NCBI GenBank assembly: GCA_019915015.1
Contig: JAHBBC010000015.1
Span: 1,302,001 to 1,366,000 of the forward strand
Direction: 5' to 3'
Source: Auriscalpium vulgare
Lineage: Eukaryota > Basidiomycota > Agaricomycetes > Russulales > Auriscalpiaceae
Length of the DNA: 64,000 bases
Part shown: positions 54,502 through 64,000 of the stretch, piece by piece
Layout: the number at the start of each line of letters is the position of its first letter
Position numbering within the stretch: the stretch's first letter is position 1
The notes under the pieces: generated by a model
Seen by the model: only the letters and a program-made list of their open reading frames with translations
What the model was told of the DNA's origin: nothing
The model's database searches: none
Position numbers and translations under genes: made by a program

Positions 54502-55311
54502 ATGTTCGCCCTCCCAACGTATCTCGTTCTGCTTCTCGCGGCGACGCTCTCGACCTGCCAGTCGTCGCAGACCCCCAGCTCGACCTCTGCGCGGCTTTCA
54601 AGCTCTGCACCGCGCTCGAGCACCGTCAGCAGCTCCAGCACGCAGTTCGCGAACATCACCACGACCGACGCGAATGGCTCAACCTTCGTGTCCTCTATTC
54701 CTATCACCGTGGCGCCGAGTAGTGGATCGGCAAGCGCGACCACGACGAGTTCCGCGGCGTTTCCGAGTTTGGCGGGCTATCCGACATGCGGTGCGTCCTG
54801 TCCAGTTACAGGAGCCCTATCGGCGTCGCTGATATTACCGTCCCATAGTCACCGACTGTTTGGCGACATCAATCTCAGATGTGAATTGCACCAGCATCAC
54901 GGATGTGAACTGCTATTGTGTGAACGGGTCAGTCCTCTTGTCATGCCGTCTGAGTTCGGCTCACGGACGGCCCTGGTACCTCTCTTGTCTCGGAGCAGCA
55001 ATTTCCCGGTCGACCTCTTCGCGTGTGTCAGCGACGTAAACTGCGTGGGCAACTTGCAGTCCGCAGAGTCTCTCGCGCAGAAATTTTGCCTCATCGCCAG
55101 CTCGAGCGTATCACTCTCTTTCCCCGCCACTTCCTCGCTTGCCTCATCTACCGCACCACCGTCGTCCATCGCCGCTCCGACATCGAGCTCGCCACCACCA
55201 TCCACATCCGCCGCACCAAACTCAGCTGTCGGGAGAAGTTGGACGGGCGCCGACAGCGCAAGCCTTGCCGTCAGCCTGCTCGGAGTCATGCTTGGCGCAA
55301 TGCTCCTCTGA
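54502..55311 (+). CDS. CFEM-domain GPI-anchored surface protein
   Basis: Three exons (54502-54790, 54849-54927, 54999-55311) encode 226 residues. A signal peptide (MFALPTYLVLLLAATLSTC) is followed by a Ser/Thr-rich segment, then eight cysteines at 96, 100, 110, 118, 120, 132, 138 and 153 with CFEM spacing (PTCVTDC, DVNCYC, FACVSDVNC, KFC). A second Ser/Pro-rich stalk and a hydrophobic C-terminus (ASLAVSLLGVMLGAMLL) indicate a GPI anchor. CFEM proteins sit in the fungal wall or membrane; some bind haem, and the Asp that contacts iron in those could be D99 or D115 here. Placing CFEM after a long Ser/Thr segment rather than at the mature N-terminus is less common. Confidence 0.85.
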   Translation: MFALPTYLVLLLAATLSTCQSSQTPSSTSARLSSSAPRSSTVSSSSTQFANITTTDANGSTFVSSIPITVAPSSGSASATTTSSAAFPSLAGYPTCGASCPVTGALSASLILPSHSHRLFGDINLRCELHQHHGCELLLCERVSPLVMPSEFGSRTALVPLLSRSSNFPVDLFACVSDVNCVGNLQSAESLAQKFCLIASSSVSLSFPATSSLASSTAPPSSIAAPTSSSPPPSTSAAPNSAVGRSWTGADSASLAVSLLGVMLGAMLL

Positions 55312-56244
55312 GGGCACCTTGCTGACCTGCAAGAGGTCATCGTCACCGCCCGCCGAGGATACCAAGGCCCCGGCTTCATTTAATGACAAAACATTCGGCT
55401 GGGCAGGCGCAAGTCGGGACATTTTCTCCGCATACACGGACGCGCACGGACGCTACGCGTAGTACGCGACCGCATTCATTCCCTCTGCTACTGCACGGTT
55501 CCTCTTACTTGCCTATAGTGCCATGTTGGCAAGGCATTTACTTATCATGTCGTGTAGCGAATTTCGATATACCCTCGGAGGACTTTCGGTGGTGGGGTCC
55601 GCTTCTTGAGGCATGTAATTTAGAGCTAGTAGTCTCGTTTGGCGCGAATCTGCTTACTGCATCCTGGAACCTAGATGAGATTGGAAAATTCGAAAGCCCG
55701 TCGAGCCGACTTCAAGCCGACGGAAGTCTTTGCAGCGCTTCGGAGTCTGTCGTCCATCCATCCATCCTATGGCCCGGATCCTTCACCACCAGCGGTTTGA
55801 TAAGGACAAGATTTCCACAAGATTCCCGGTCTAAGTACCTTCCTGCGCTTTCATCTGGGCTGATCGATCGAACGCCGCATGTGTTCCTGGCCTTTGTGAC
55901 TGCCCTTATAGCGAGGACGTTGCTAGATACGTGCGCTGAGGCGGCCCTGTGTGGAGCCTTGTACTAGCGGTGTTGTTCTCGGTGAGCAGAACGGACAAAC
56001 AAATGCTCTCTTGTTCGTGCTCTCCTGGCGCCGTATCAGACCATCCTTGTTCTAAGAAGCGTTGTGGGGCACCGCTGCTATATATGTTTCCGCCTGCATG
56101 CCCTCCTCCTCATTCTTACTCCACATATCCCTTCGGAAACGGACGTCGCGCGGGTCACACGAAACCAACCAATTCATGTCAGTAAAATTTGTTGCGCTGA
56201 TCCAAACATATCTAATCGCAGTTAACAGTGATTTTACAAGCATC
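55312..56244. other. Intergenic with promoter of the third A gene
   Basis: TATATA at about 56079-56084 and a probable leader intron (56178-56221, GTCAGT...GCAG) precede the A start at 56245. An ATG inside the TATA box (56084) would be in frame through the intron but is probably upstream of transcription start. Confidence 0.45.
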
Positions 56245-57068
56245 ATGACCGTCCAGGATGATCAAATGCCGCGCAGATCCATCTCGCACGTCGACAATCT
56301 CCCACAACCGCCTGAAGCCTACAGACTCGTTGCTCGTTCGGTGAACGACGCATATGCACCCATGGACTGCTCGGATGACGCCTTTGGCCCCTCTCACCCA
56401 CCCGCTTCTATCGTGCCTTCCAAAACCCTTGGGAGTATGGGCCCTCCTGCGCCGACCTTTGGAGACGCTACCGCCTACGTCGAATCGCATCAATCGCGGC
56501 TGCATCGGAAACCGGAGCTGGAGCTGCGGATACCCTCACCACCCGACGGGTCGAGGCTGCCACTGAAGCGCAAGACTAACAAGCAGCCAGTAGCATTTCG
56601 GGTTATCCCGCAGGAAACTGGAATCGGCGCGGACAAAGATACCGACCATCCGAGCAGTGTCGACGTGTCCCCACCTCGGAAAAAAGACAAGCAAAAGGCT
56701 GTGGAAGACCAGAGGCAACGGCGCCATGACATCAAGAGTTATGTCGCGCAGCTGCGGGAACTCATGGCCGTTGACCCAACGCTCAGCGAGCGTTCAACTA
56801 TGGCAGCCGGTGAGGTGCTATATCACCACTTGTCACGCGCCTGTGCTCATCGTTTGTGGTTCGTGCAGCGGTGGAGGACATGGCGTGCCTTCATAGGAGG
56901 TGCTTGGAACTCGAAGACGCCTTGGAGACCCAGCAACAGGAGCTCGAGGAGTTCCAGGCTGCGTGCTATGAGATGGAGGACGACGTCAATCTGATAACGA
57001 TGGATGTTAATAGGATCAAGGCCGCATACTTCGCCCTTTTGCGCGAGAGGCGAATGTCGGGGGCTTAA
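56245..57068 (+). CDS. Diverged A-family protein (convergent with B)
   Basis: Two coding exons (56245-56809, 56869-57068; donor GTGAGG, acceptor CAG) give 254 residues. The N-terminal two-thirds is Pro/Ser-rich and probably disordered, with basic patches (LKRKTNKQP, PPRKKDKQK). The end of exon 1 (RRHDIKSYVAQLRELMAVDPTLSERSTMAAG) aligns with the A unit RRDETK..LR..LGI...ERDTI, and the following intron is phase 1 at the same place. The last exon is a helical coiled coil (CLELEDALETQQQELEEFQ). Sequence identity to the other A genes is low, so homology rests on layout, intron phase and convergent B partner. Unknown function. Confidence 0.65.
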
Positions 57069-57145
57069 GGGAGAGCCATAGCCTTCATTGTACCATTGTA
57101 CTATCTGTATGCGCGCTGATACCAGTATATCTAATATTTATGTTC

Positions 57146-57709
57146 TCATTGCCGCCCCCCACTGGCCTCTATGATAGCGAGCTCCATTTCTGCGCATTCT
57201 TCGACATCGTGGCTGATATCGTCCAACTTGGCCCTCAATGTCTCCATAATCGCACGATTCGCATTGCCCCGCCCTAAGAAACTCTTGCGCGAGAGGGTCC
57301 AGTATTCGTCAAAGTAGTCCTTCCCTCCCGGCTCCATAACCAGCTTGGAGGTTCCGGCAGGGTAAAGCTTCCCCGAGCCTATCATAGCTCCAGTCCGTCA
57401 GTATGTCGATATGAATTTGCCCAAAGTGACGCGGCCTACGCTTTGCCTCGAGGAGGAGCTTCCACCCCTCGGCTTCCTGCGGCGTCAATCCAGCATCCGG
57501 ATCTCTGAGGTTGGCTGGCCCAGTGTTGGTTGGGGCAGCCGCTGCGCCGTCGGTGCGAGACTGAACGCCACCTGACGGGTCGGTGAGGACGCTCATAGTG
57601 TCAGTCGTCTGTTTGAATTTCTAGACCGGAGGGTTGTTATAAGCGAGTGAAGAGATAGGAGATGGATGGCACTTACAAAGTTGTTGGAGGGGTGTTCGAG
57701 AGCGATCAT
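57146..57709 (-). CDS. B-family protein, copy 6 (diverged; paired with A)
   Basis: Best model has three minus-strand exons (57709-57677, 57620-57440, 57378-57146), 148 residues; a shorter model starts at ATG 57596. It lacks the FYTICNPGPGVP opening but keeps LRDPDAGLTPQEAEGWKLLLEAKRR, the phase-1 intron at the family position, SGKLYPAGTSKLVMEPGGKDYFDEYWTLSRKSF and a helical tail. Its stop is 77 bases from the stop of the A gene on the plus strand. The shared geometry in such a diverged copy argues that the A/B pairing is old. The common upstream block is absent here. Confidence 0.6.
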
Positions 57710-58181
57710 GGTGACCGGAAGAACGAGAAGATATATCTCGCCGAAACAAGGAAGTATTGGCATGGATACCTCCTACGATGAGTCAGACGACAGGAGCTAG
57801 TGTGCGACGGCTAAAGATGACGTTGCGACAAGACAAGACAAGGAGGCTATGTCTCCACGAGGCTGATGAAAAGGACACCCAGATATATTGAAAACAAGGC
57901 ACTAGAGAGGGCGAATTGCGTGGGCACAGTGGCGGCTATCAGTAGCATCACGAGCCTGCTTCAACACGGGGAGCTTGTTAACCTGAACTGTCTGAGAAGA
58001 CGGATCGTCGAGCAAGGGTGATAATGAGGGCTAGTGCTGCAGACAGTTTGGTCGATCGAGCAAGATAATAAAGATCAGGATCCACTCATCGTCTCGCCCG
58101 CAGATGGTGGTCGTATACACCAAGGACTCGGCTCAAGGAACCCAGGCCTCACCACTGTGTCTTGAGAGCTGCTGGCACTGG
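57710..58181. other. Intergenic, ends in target duplication of the TIR element
   Basis: No gene seen. Last six bases CACTGG (58176-58181) repeat at 60520-60525 on the far side of the element. Confidence 0.5.
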
Positions 58182-58216
58182 CAGGCCCCCGGCGTACCTG
58201 TAGAGAGGTTCGATCC
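58182..58216 (+). repeat. Left terminal inverted repeat
   Basis: 35 bp, pairs with 60485-60519 with one mismatch (A versus T at the AGWGAGG position). Confidence 0.85.
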
Positions 58217-60484
58217 TCATACGTACGGAAGTGGCCTGTAATTGGGACCCATGTCCGATCCTATACGTACGAAAATGGGTCATATTGGGGTACATGTCCG
58301 ATCCCAGTCACGTACGTTTTGCGCGCGCCGGCAGTCATGTCCGATCCGCCCGCGTACGGATTCGGGGTCCCAACAGCCCCCCGTACTAGTCGCCAACTTG
58401 AAGGACGACGCTGCCGGTGACCACCACACGCTGCATGCTCAATTCAACTCAGCGACAACGGCCGTCAACGTTCCTCGTGGCTATCGTCGATGGCCACCGA
58501 CCTCTAGCGATGTCGCTTGTCAGGCGTCACGCGTCACGGCCCGGTGTCGTGCACTAGTGTGCACTGCGGGCCTGTCCCTGCCTGTCCTTCCCGGTCGCGC
58601 AACATTGCAGGCCCTCACCATCTCGTATCATCACGAGCCGGTCGCGATCCCTCGTGCAATGCGCTAATAAATCATTGTCAAATGAGGTTATGGGCTGTTG
58701 GCATGGCCCTGAGGTGCTGGAATGCTCGCAACTTGCGCCGGATCGCGAGGCCGCCGATCTCGCGTGAAAAATGAGTTAGGCTGCATATCTATCCGCTGGT
58801 AGGTGGTGCTATCTGGAGCTGCATAGTATCGGCCATACTAACTTCATGTGCCAGACAGTTCCTGCTGCCCCCTACGGGTCACGAAAATTCAGCCCCTTCT
58901 CCATTCTTCTCCTGCGCTCTCATCACCGTAACCATCACCCTATTCACAAATGAGGAGACACCATAAGTTCTATGCTTTATTGATCTTGTGTGTATCGTTG
59001 AAATGACCGCCCGTTTCCAGTCCCGAATTGCCGTTCGAGTTTGGAAGAGACGTCCGCGGGAGCATTCATCCACGCCGCGCATCATCTCCTCTCTGTCTCC
59101 TTGCTCACCTTTCTGCTGCCTACATCCCTCGTACTTGGTCCGACGGTCGAACGGCTCCGCGTCTTTCCAAAAACAGCAATTCCATTTGATGTTGTCGCCG
59201 CTATCATCCCATCTTCTCACCTCCCAGTTTCCGCAATCCTGTCGACTCCATATCTTCCCCCATTGCATACGCCATACCGGTCTCCCCCGAAATACGCCTC
59301 TACCCCAGAGGCGGCGGCATTCACAAGCGACTCCGCAACCGCCCTTCCGATGTCGATGACCGCTTCAGCGCGTGTCGCCCTCGCGCAGGCCCAGGCTATG
59401 GTCAGTGGCACCCTGTCGCCGAGCTCGCTGTCTGAGTCTCTAAACATTCTCGTCGCAGGCATCGCAGTGTGCTCGCGTGCCCGACGTCGTCGATGCGCTC
59501 CCCGCCGCGCGCGCAGTCTAGGCTCGAGATGCTTCGCTACACAACGTCGGCCGGCGCCCTTCCTCCATTGGTCGCTTCGTCCGCCCCATCTCCGCCCATC
59601 CATCGCATCACGCGTCTCTGTCGGGCGCGCAGCGCATGACATCTCTATTCAATCTTGCGCACGGCAGCAGTATTGCGGGGCTGGAGCTTCATTCCGCGCA
59701 GCCTGTGCCAAGAGCAACAAGTAGGGCGTGCGGCGCAGGGGATTCGCCATGGCTGCTCCGACTCGTATTGCCCACGTCCAGTGCGTGTATGCGCTCGTTC
59801 ACTCCATTTGCTCCCGTCCCGTGCCGACTCATGGCGTAAACCCACCCTCGGGGCCCTGGCTCGGCTACATCCGCCGCCTCTGCGTGCGTTCACAGCAGAG
59901 ACGCGCATGTGAGCTGCCAGATTCTCTTGAAGTCCCGCCCGCCCTCGACGCAGCATTCGCATTCCGCCGACCCCGCGTGCGGAGCTCTTATATTCTGTTC
60001 TCCATCACCACTGCTCAACGCGGCTTTACGCGCCTCAAGACGCAGACAGACGCCGGCCCTCTTTTTGGACTCGTCTTATTTATGTCCATTCGCCTCCAGG
60101 ATATTCAAGGCACTAGCTACAAACCCGGTGGCCGCCTCGACAGCTGTACGACAGCTAGTCAAGCTTCAGAAGCAGAAACCCGCCACGGATGGCTCCACAG
60201 ACCAGGCGGGCGAGCCTGCATTGGCACTGGGTGTTTTCAGCTCGGACGAAGAGCCTTGAAGGTGTAGGGACATTATACGCGGGTCAGCTGTAGAGAAATG
60301 TCATTTTTTGTGCTTTCTGCGTACGGGAACTGCAGTTTCAGAGCCCCGATCCTCCATACGTACAGAACACGCCTGAGCGGAGGTCCGATCCGCTGCACGT
60401 ACGGATGGGCCTCGTCAGAGGAGGTCCGAGTACAGATACGTACGGATTTGGGCCAAAAGTGTACGTACGGAAAGGGGTCACTTC

Positions 60485-60519
60485 GGATCGAACCTCACTA
60501 CAGGTACGCCGGGGGCCTG
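60485..60519 (-). repeat. Right terminal inverted repeat
   Basis: Reverse complement of the left repeat with one mismatch. Followed by the target duplication CACTGG at 60520-60525. Confidence 0.85.
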
Positions 60520-60789
60520 CACTGGCAGACGGATCAGAGCCAACTGAGAATGGTTGAGGTGAACAGCTGCCCGGCTATGACTCACTTATGATAACGACAA
60601 TGATGATATCCCATGTCCCGTACGTTCACCACCACGTCGCCCTGACTCCCGCACGCATTGACAGCCTCCTCCAGGGCGGTCGGGGGATACTGCTTGTGGT
60701 GGCGCTACTACTAAACACTGTGAGGCTACTGCATGTTGACGAGTGGATTGCGGAAAGAGTAGCGAGAGACTTGGCAATTTCGCCAGGAT

Positions 60790-61418
60790 AGCAGGCCAGA
60801 TGGTTTCAATGCAAATAGTTGCGAGTGCGAGATTGCAGTTTGGAGTCTTTCGGCCTCTTTCGGCACCTCAGGCTTTCGGCACCGTCGGCGCTATCACGTG
60901 CTCGCGTTCTCTTGATCAGAGCAACTCTCGAGTGGGCGTTTCCTTCACGCCCACAACAATGGAATCTGAAAGCAGCGTGTTTTTCAAGCTCGCTCTTTTG
61001 ATACGAGTTTCTGGAGACGGTCAAGGCTGCTACCTTGTCCTGGGCGCAGACCCGACGTCGTCGCAGTTTGTCTGGCCTAGCCCTTTATGCTCGGTGTTTC
61101 CGCGTCTTTGCTTTTGGCTACGGCTCACTCTTGTGCTGGTAGTCTGCTTCGCAAAAGCCTTGTCGGTGTGTCCGCTGCATGTATGGATACAGAGCTGGCG
61201 ATGATGACTTGTGTCGAGCCCTTGTACTGGAAATCCGGCGCCATTGTACTTGAGGACTATCTCTTGTTCGCGCAATCTATAAGGGTCCTTGTCCTTGCGT
61301 ACAGATACAACGCTCTCTGATGCTCAGTTATAAAACGCTTCCGTGCCGACCATGTCAGCCACAGTTTTCTCATCTTGCTCGACGTGTACCCTGATCTCCA
61401 TCAACAGCAACTCCTACG
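60790..61418 (+). repeat. Duplicated A-gene upstream region, inverted copy
   Basis: Homologous to the reverse complement of 18388-18980, including the stretch around CAGCGTGTTTTTCAAGCTC. Bases 60526-60789 hold nothing recognised. Confidence 0.6.
61328..61335 (+). promoter_or_regulatory. TATA box of A gene
   Basis: TTATAAAA 84 bases upstream of the A start codon, conserved with the copy at 18461-18470. Confidence 0.5.
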
Positions 61419-63066
61419 ATGAACCACGGACAACCCAGTGCGAGCGACCCTCGGTCAGTGAGATGCATCGCGTCCATTGAACGATAGTCTAAACTCATCG
61501 CACAGTGCATTCAATTACCACGCCATTTCGGATGCTGCAAACACGCCGAGAAAATCGATCTCGAACAGTTACGCATCCACGAATCAGGAGGCAGGTTCCT
61601 CCAATCGCAGAATGTCCATGCGGGGACCCGACATGGCCCCACCGTACCTCGCTGAAACAACGGCTGCTTATCAACTTCCGGAAGGAACTAATCCCTTATT
61701 TCCTGGCCCACCATATCCTCCGAGACTCTCCGCTGGTCAGACTGGTTACAACCCTCCTTCTCGAGCTCGTGAATACGTAGACTATGATCAGCCACAGGGA
61801 TATAGTGATATGGTCAACTTGCCTTACCAGCACGATGCTGCTGACTCAGGGAGACGACAATCCTTGTCGGCGACACCAAACGCGGCGCGGGGAACATCAT
61901 ATGCATCTTCGAGGACCGCGAGCGCGCCGACAGCTTCCAGCGCATCCTCATACAGGTCGAGCACACGCATGACAACCTCAAGCGCATCCCCGGGGCCGTC
62001 AAAACTACCGCCGGCAATGCCTGGTACACCGCCGTGGACATCAAGTCCTACACTACGTGGTCAGAGCGCTAACTCGGCCAGCGTGTTGAATAGGAGGCGT
62101 AAGCTGCCCGAAGATGCAGATCCAAGTCCTAGTCCAAAGATCCCCAAGTTTGGTTCGGAGACGCCGGAGGACGTTCCCGCCCACGAAGCCACAAATGCAA
62201 GCGAGGTGGACCTCTACGAAGGAGTGACTGGAGACGCAAACCAAGCCACAGAGCTGACACCAGCCGCCACAGATGCAAACACGAATGCAGACATCAACGA
62301 AGGGGCGACCGGAGGCGAGAACGAAGCAGCAGGTCTGTCCCCGGAACTTGATCAGAGGAGCAAAAACAAGACGGATGCGAAGAAACGACGCGATGAGACC
62401 AAGGTGCACGTTAGGGAACTCCGGAAGGTGCTCGGCATCAGATCCAATGTCTGCGAGCGGGACACTATTGCACTAGGTGAGCTATTTCATTTGAGAATCT
62501 GGTGTCGAGTGAGCACTCATCGACATTGGTTGACGATGTGCAGGAGTCAAATATATCATATCTCTCCAGAGGAGATACGCGGAGGCTGTATCGGAATCGG
62601 AGCAAACAAGAGATAAGCTGATACAGGAAGATCGTGTCAATGTCGATATGGAGGATAACGTCCGTCTCCGCGATGACACGAAGGGGCACCTTATCGTACT
62701 TCGGCAGGTGCTCCGCATCGACTCCAGGGTCGATGAGCGGGACACTATTGAACAAGGTAATCTCTTCTATCCGACCGTCTGGATGTCGAATGAGCGCTCA
62801 TCCATCGACGCTATGCAGCAGTCAAAAGTATAAAATCTTTCCAGGAGAAATTCGCTCAGGTTGTATCGGAAGCAAATGAAAAACTGGCGTGGGCAAAATC
62901 TGCCTACATCAAAATGGTGGAAAGTCTTCGCCTCGAAAGAGATAGCCACGACAGAACAAAGGCAGAATTCGCGGCGTCCACGGCGCACTGGCAAGCTCTG
63001 TGGCACAGAGCTGGCTACATGAGTCAGTTGGGCGGAGGAGACGGAATTGGATTTCAGGGTACATGA
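61419..63066 (+). CDS. A-family protein with duplicated C-terminal unit
   Basis: Four exons (61419-61453, 61506-62476, 62544-62756, 62822-63066) encode 487 residues. The N-terminus (MNHGQPSASDPR, AFNYHAISDAANTPRKS, Ser/Pro/Thr-rich, basic patch NRRRKLPEDADP) parallels the A gene at 17094. The unit RRDETKVHVRELRKVLGIRS...ERDTI at the end of exon 2 is repeated at the end of exon 3 as RDDTKGHLIVLRQVLRIDS...ERDTI, each followed by a phase-1 intron and a helix beginning VK, with (R/K)xAxxVSE. So this copy has one extra exon unit. The C-terminus is a coiled coil ending GGGDGIGFQGT. Convergent with B copy 7; stops are 40 bases apart. Function unknown; nuclear location inferred. Confidence 0.7.
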
Positions 63067-63106
63067 CAGTCACCTGCGCTAGCTGCCGAATAGTAAACAC
63101 AATGAC

Positions 63107-63593
63107 CTACAGTCCGCGTTCCGCCAGTTCCTGTTCTACGGTCTGCTGCATAGCACGAATCTCGAGTAGCATTCTATCTGTCTCACCACGATCGAACGCC
63201 ATCCCCAACAGAGCCTTCTGCATCTTCGCAATGATCTCCCCTTCCTGCTTCAATTGCCCATCGAAACTCTTTTGCGCCAGCTCCATGTACTCTATAGCAT
63301 GGTCGCCTCCAGGGCTGTCGACCAAGATTCCGAGACCATCGTAGCACAATTTCCCAGCGCCTAGCACTCATCTAGTTAGCCAGTAAGTCAGCCAGGCAGA
63401 GTGGATATGGCCCACGTTGTGCCTCTTGAAGGTACCTCCACCGCTTGGCTTCGGCGGGTGTCAGCCCAGCATCAGGGTCTCGGACTGACAGTTGGTACAG
63501 CTCATCACGGTACAAGTTCGGTGCTTCCCTCGGCTCCGGATCACTCTCCGGGACACCTGGCCCGGAATTGCAAATCGTGTAGAAGTCGCGCAT
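63107..63593 (-). CDS. B-family protein, copy 7 (unknown; paired with A)
   Basis: Two minus-strand exons (63593-63416, 63360-63107; donor GTGGGC, acceptor TAG) encode 143 residues. Opening MRDFYTICNSGPGVPESDPEP, a longer linker than other copies (RDELYQLSVRDP), GLTPAEAKRWRYLQEAQR, AGKLCYDG, SPGGDHAIEYMELAQKSFDG, LGMAFDRGETDRMLLEIRAMQ. It keeps the family layout but ends AERGL. This copy and its A partner are the most different from the 1-6 kb group, so the modules are not just recent local duplicates. Confidence 0.68.
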
Positions 63594-64000
63594 GATGTCT
63601 ACGAACTTCAGTAAGTAATGGTTCAGGAAAGGTTGGATGAGACGCACGAAGGTTGGATGCTAGACAGGTAAGTGGGGTTTGGTCGAGTCAACGACAGGAA
63701 GATAAACCTTGAAAAGACAAAAGGGTCGGATCTGTTGGGCAGAGTAGCGACCGGCGTGGCACTCGCACAATACGACGACGACAGCAACCAAGTCGGATTG
63801 ATTGCGACACAGACAACCAGGCAAGCTCATAGTCTGACACAGCCTCAGACCTGTCGTCAAGTGTGCAACTTCTGGGCCAAGACAATTGACGAGAATGCAA
63901 TGTTCCTCGAGGACAGATCACGACCGGGTCATCACAAAAACGTGGGATCTGTGAACAAATGGACTGTCATTTGTTGAAGTCTGCCTCTTGAATACTATAA
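63594..64000 (-). repeat. Conserved upstream block of B gene, copy 7 (cut by window end)
   Basis: Contains the shared GGTC-GGATCTGTTGGGCAGAGTAGC-like promoter segment and the TGTTCCTCG...CATCACAA stretch seen at 2878 and 6424. The outer edge is beyond the window. Confidence 0.5.

Larger units (their letters stand above)
58182..60519. mobile_element. 2.34-kb TIR element, probably non-autonomous
   Basis: The ends are 35-bp terminal inverted repeats (58182-58216 and 60485-60519) that differ at a single base and begin CAGGCCCCC. Both sides are flanked by the same six bases, CACTGG. Inside each end are several copies of a subterminal motif of the form CCGATC...ACGTACGGA (left about 58211-58365; right about 60346-60480). 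Start with CAGG and subterminal repeats recall hAT-like elements, but those make 8-bp duplications. No transposase is recognisable in the interior; ORFs at 58988-59724 and 59909-60259 have no known domain and might be captured host sequence. Near-identity of the ends implies recent insertion. Confidence 0.75.

Noticed and set aside
56084..56177. Upstream exon adding 39 residues to the 56 kb A gene
   Set aside because: The candidate ATG lies within TATATATG, probably the TATA box itself, so it is likely upstream of transcription start; the segment is better read as leader with an intron.

Overview
The window looks like a filamentous basidiomycete nuclear genome, probably an agaricomycete. The evidence is many short (about 48-60 nt) GT-AG introns, genes of up to 22 exons, moderately high GC, and a fungal gene set: a CFEM protein, a membrane-anchored GH5 exo-beta-1,3-glucanase, neutral ceramidase, a TEA/ATTS regulator and dynamin-like GTPases. 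There are no operons. Exon structures below were built by hand; each listed gene keeps one reading frame across all its exons.

Layout. 1-6,880: four copies of a small unknown two-exon gene ('B') as two face-to-face pairs, with only scraps of a partner gene ('A') between them. 7,906-8,416: a secreted precursor carrying eight tandem repeats that each end in a dibasic RR site (a Kex2-processed repeat protein). 9,607-13,244: two unrecognised minus-strand proteins. 15,726-18,980: an intact A/B convergent module. 19,926-28,218: two tandem dynamin-like GTPase genes with matching ten-exon structures. 28,336-33,254: neutral ceramidase. 35,662-38,942: GH5 exoglucanase. 43,135-44,814: TEA-domain transcription factor between kilobases of GC-rich non-coding DNA. 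47,791-50,220: a divergent pair, pinin-domain protein and an SRP72-like protein lacking its central TPR region. 51,157-53,048: histidine-acid-phosphatase-like membrane protein. 54,502-55,311: CFEM/GPI protein. 56,245-57,709: a diverged A/B module. 58,182-60,519: a previously unlabelled element with 35-bp terminal inverted repeats and a 6-bp target duplication. 60,790-64,000: another intact A/B module, an inverted copy of the 15.7-19.0 kb segment.

The most interesting items are the A/B system and the repeat peptide precursor. A/B has seven intact B copies and three intact A copies in 64 kb, and wherever A survives the two genes lie tail to tail with 40-80 bp between stop codons. A is a disordered, basic, probably nuclear protein with a C-terminal coiled coil; B is a short acidic/helical protein. 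I recognise neither family. The remaining genes are single housekeeping, cell-wall or signalling genes with no evident shared pathway.
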